Positions 5,758 to 7,075 of a stretch of DNA of 7,075 nucleotides are shown one piece after another. This stretch comes from Bacillota bacterium (GTDB lineage: Bacteria > Bacillota > Sulfobacillia > JABLXB01). Numbering within the stretch: the stretch's first letter is position 1; each line of letters starts with the position of its first letter. The stretch lies in NCBI GenBank assembly GCA_024653225.1, contig JANLGA010000070.1, positions 1 to 7,075 on the forward strand, in the 5' to 3' direction. The translations under genes were made by a program, and so were the position numbers. The notes under the pieces were generated by a model. It was not told the DNA's origin. It did not search any database and worked only from the letters and a program-made list of their open reading frames with translations.

Positions 5758-6087
5758 TTAAGCCCCCGCGAGTCTCTTCAGGCTCTCCGGGGGCTCTTCG
5801 TCAATTTCCCTATACAGGGTCAGGAGCTTTCTTGCCGCCTTTCTTTTCTCTTCGAGCGGCGCATCCACGCCTCCCCTCGCACCGACCAAAGCAGCCGCCG
5901 CCGCATGGACGGCGTTCCGGTTCAACGCCCCGCCGGGCTCACGGACGGGGAGCTTGCATAGCGAGGCCTTCTTCTCTTCCCCCGCCTCGTTCAGGTCGAT
6001 CAGGCACGCCCGGCAGTATTTCTCAGGGCTCCCGTACGCCTCGACGGTCTTGTCTACGTCGCCCCACGGCTTGTTTGAGATGGGCAT
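5758..6087 (-). CDS. Conserved small phage protein of unknown function
   Basis: The protein has 109 residues and no assigned role. It begins MPISNKPWGDVDKTVEAYGSPEKYCRACLIDLNEAGEEKKASLCKLPVREPGGALNRNAV and goes on with HAAAAALVGARGGVDAPLEEKRKAARKLLTLYREIDEEPPESLKR. The second half (a small-residue helix, GARGGV, then a basic helix ending EEPPESL) resembles a module I know from phage head regions, sometimes near or fused to prohead proteases, where it reads like 'aAmaaLlGaRGGvdip.edkr.ay.hLa.hYre...epPe'. Three Cys residues (CRAC and LCKL) might bind metal but do not form a clear finger. It starts at ATG 6087, eight bases after GGGAGGT (6102-6096). It is the first gene after a terminator, so it needs read-through or a promoter I cannot see. 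Confidence 0.8.
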   Translation of the reverse strand: MPISNKPWGDVDKTVEAYGSPEKYCRACLIDLNEAGEEKKASLCKLPVREPGGALNRNAVHAAAAALVGARGGVDAPLEEKRKAARKLLTLYREIDEEPPESLKRLAGA

Positions 6088-6111
6088 TCATTGCCACCTC
6101 CCGCATGGGCA

Positions 6112-6147
6112 TAAGAAAACCGCCCTTGCAGTCTGGCTTGGGCGGTT
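6112..6147 (-). terminator. Intrinsic terminator after the putative immunity gene
   Basis: On the minus strand AACCGCCC (6147-6140) pairs perfectly with GGGCGGTT (6125-6118) around a 14-base loop that holds two further G-C pairs. The stem is followed by TTCTTAT, so with the last stem bases the run is TTTTCTTA. The plus strand lacks a T-run after the stem. It begins 20 bases after the stop of the 82-residue gene and lies upstream of the next ribosome binding site, inside an otherwise continuous structural operon. Confidence 0.75.
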
Positions 6148-6167
6148 AGGTCACAAACACAAGCCCA

Positions 6168-6416
6168 CTAATGGAGCAATACATTTATGTCAGTGGCTAT
6201 CTCTTTGAACCGTTTGCCATCAATCTCAAATTTCTCGACAAACTCTTCAGGTGAGGCAAAAACCTGCTCCGTCTCCGGCTTGCCATACTCAACGACTAAA
6301 ACCGTGCTGTCAGGGTAAGCTATCGAATACATCTTGCCACCATAGGAAAACTCGATCTCCCCAACGAGCTCAAGATCATCGATGAATTCCTTCACACTTG
6401 CATACTTATCCATCAC
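6168..6416 (-). CDS. Small acidic protein, candidate immunity protein
   Basis: The protein has 82 residues, is acidic, and reads DKYASVKEFIDDLELVGEIEFSYGGKMYSIAYPDSTVLVVEYGKPETEQVFASPEEFVEKFEIDGKRFKEIATDINVLLH. The order (a short 'sv.eFi.dL..g.EieFsY.GK.YSI' strand pair, 'y.kpEte..f.s.eef...f.idGk.lkei' and a last strand) is like small proteins I know beside polymorphic toxins, where they act as immunity proteins. No signal or membrane segment is present, so it should be cytoplasmic. The start is either GTG 6416, overlapping the upstream TGA (GTGA), or ATG 6413 (TGATG); both imply translational coupling to the capsid protein with the toxin-like end. The 38-50% GC in sampled blocks is well below the capsid genes. 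Function is inference from neighbourhood and sequence style. Confidence 0.72.
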   Translation of the reverse strand: MMDKYASVKEFIDDLELVGEIEFSYGGKMYSIAYPDSTVLVVEYGKPETEQVFASPEEFVEKFEIDGKRFKEIATDINVLLH

Positions 6417-7075
6417 TTATCACCACGGCGAATGTCCCCAATCATTCCCTCTTCTTCGCTGGTAAGCGGACGACTTGCCCTATTGCGCTTTCCCTTCCTC
6501 CAATCGTGGGCATGAGGAACAACTGGATGCACTTTCGGATGGCCGTGATCTGTCAAATCAATATCAAGCTTTGCATCGCCTTTCTCATCATAGAACCTAC
6601 GCCTTACTTTAGTTTTGAGCTCCTGATGCTCCAAGTCGATAGTGGCGAACGGAAATGCCTTTGCAGTAAGCCTGTTCCCCTCGACAGTAATTATACCAGT
6701 TTTCTCGTCAATAGCGACAACCCTGCCAAGCTTCAGGCCCTCCAAGTACTCCTTGTATTGCCGTATTAGGCTGGCATCTTTGCCAACTGGCTTTGTCCCT
6801 GTCTTCTCGTATGATTTCTTCAGCTTCTCCGCCGCCTTGACTTTCTCTACCAGCGGCGTACTCTTACTCAGTAGCACCTCCCGCGCTCTTCTACGATTCA
6901 TCGCTATCGTCACCGCATCACGCATCTCGGCATAAGCCTGCTTCTCGGCCTCGGACCTGGGATCTACGTCAAGCGGCGTCCGGCTGTACTGCTGCGTCTT
7001 CTCCGCCTCGTCGTCGAACTCCCGGACGTACGGCACCAGCACATGCCGGCAGTTCGGATGAATAGGCGGCCGGTA
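6413..7075 (-). CDS. Phage minor capsid protein, C-terminal part, with toxin-like C-terminal domain
   Basis: The gene enters from beyond the right edge; 220 residues are visible. The first visible residues (RPPIHPNCRHVLVPYVREFDDEAEKTQQYSRTPLDVDPRSEAEKQAY) match the C-terminal region of phage minor capsid protein 2 (MuF-like), including the HPNCRH motif, so the missing part should be the capsid domain and, further up, a portal gene. Counting from the GTG at 7042, residues about 1-80 are this conserved part. Residues about 90-209 look like an added domain: a GRVVAIDEKTGIITVEGNRLTAKAF beta segment, then RRRFYDEKGDAKLDIDLTDHGHPKVHPVVPHAHDW, with His166, His168, His172, His177, His179 and Trp181. 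Such a His-rich end resembles C-terminal domains of MuF and RHS polymorphic toxins. GC falls from about 62-65% to about 43-53% from near 6900 downstream. The toxin role is inference; the minor capsid call is firm. Confidence 0.85.
   Translation of the reverse strand, partial: YRPPIHPNCRHVLVPYVREFDDEAEKTQQYSRTPLDVDPRSEAEKQAYAEMRDAVTIAMNRRRAREVLLSKSTPLVEKVKAAEKLKKSYEKTGTKPVGKDASLIRQYKEYLEGLKLGRVVAIDEKTGIITVEGNRLTAKAFPFATIDLEHQELKTKVRRRFYDEKGDAKLDIDLTDHGHPKVHPVVPHAHDWRKGKRNRASRPLTSEEEGMIGDIRRGDK

Noticed and set aside
6088..6167. Promoter behind the terminator for the scaffold-capsid genes
   Set aside because: I found no pair of -35 and -10 boxes with suitable spacing; AT-rich bases there belong to the terminator T-run.
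1..7075. tRNA, rRNA, transposase or integrase genes
   Set aside because: No tRNA-like cloverleaf, rRNA segment or transposase/integrase motif was seen on either strand.

Overview
The window is almost entirely the head-and-tail morphogenesis block of a tailed phage or prophage, probably a long-tailed siphovirus. All supported genes are transcribed on the minus strand, from right to left. GC content is high (about 65% in sampled 60-base blocks of the capsid gene). Starts are ATG or GTG with strong GGAGG-type ribosome binding sites and short overlaps. The capsid, minor capsid and scaffold proteins resemble those of phages of Firmicutes (Clostridia/Bacilli). A high-GC, Firmicutes-like host is therefore my inference; no host gene is present to confirm it.

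In transcription order the layout is: the C-terminal part of a minor capsid protein carrying an extra C-terminal domain (7075-6413); a small overlapping gene that could be its immunity partner (6416-6168); an intrinsic terminator (6147-6112); a small conserved phage protein of unknown role (6087-5758); scaffold (5712-5128); major capsid protein (5120-4164); a very stable hairpin (4150-4121); head-tail connector (4042-3572); head closure protein (3575-3279); a gp10-like protein (3279-2917); a tail-terminator-like minor capsid protein (2909-2520); tail tube (2516-1968); tail assembly chaperone G (1953-1609) with a -1 frame extension T (to 1433); and the start of the tape measure protein (1393-89). 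Together these build the procapsid, seal its portal vertex, and build a flexible tail around the tape measure.

The left edge is the surprise. Positions 57-88 are a complete 32-base repeat of type I-C CRISPR character, read on the minus strand. Positions 24-56 are a 33-base spacer, and 1-23 are a second repeat cut by the window edge. The tape measure sequence next to the repeat (89-121) is also exactly 33 bases, and it is preceded on the minus strand by TTC, the type I-C PAM. The simplest reading is that 89-121 is both a protospacer in the phage and a spacer in a host array. The two molecules would then be joined through this shared sequence, most likely by the assembler and less likely by real recombination. 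If so, this window records a CRISPR-phage pair, and the tape measure gene is only apparently short.

The second point of interest is the right end. There a phage capsid protein carries a lower-GC C-terminal domain with a TDHGHPKxHPxxPHxHxW motif, followed by an overlapping small gene and a terminator. This is the layout expected of a phage-borne (MuF-like) polymorphic toxin and immunity module.
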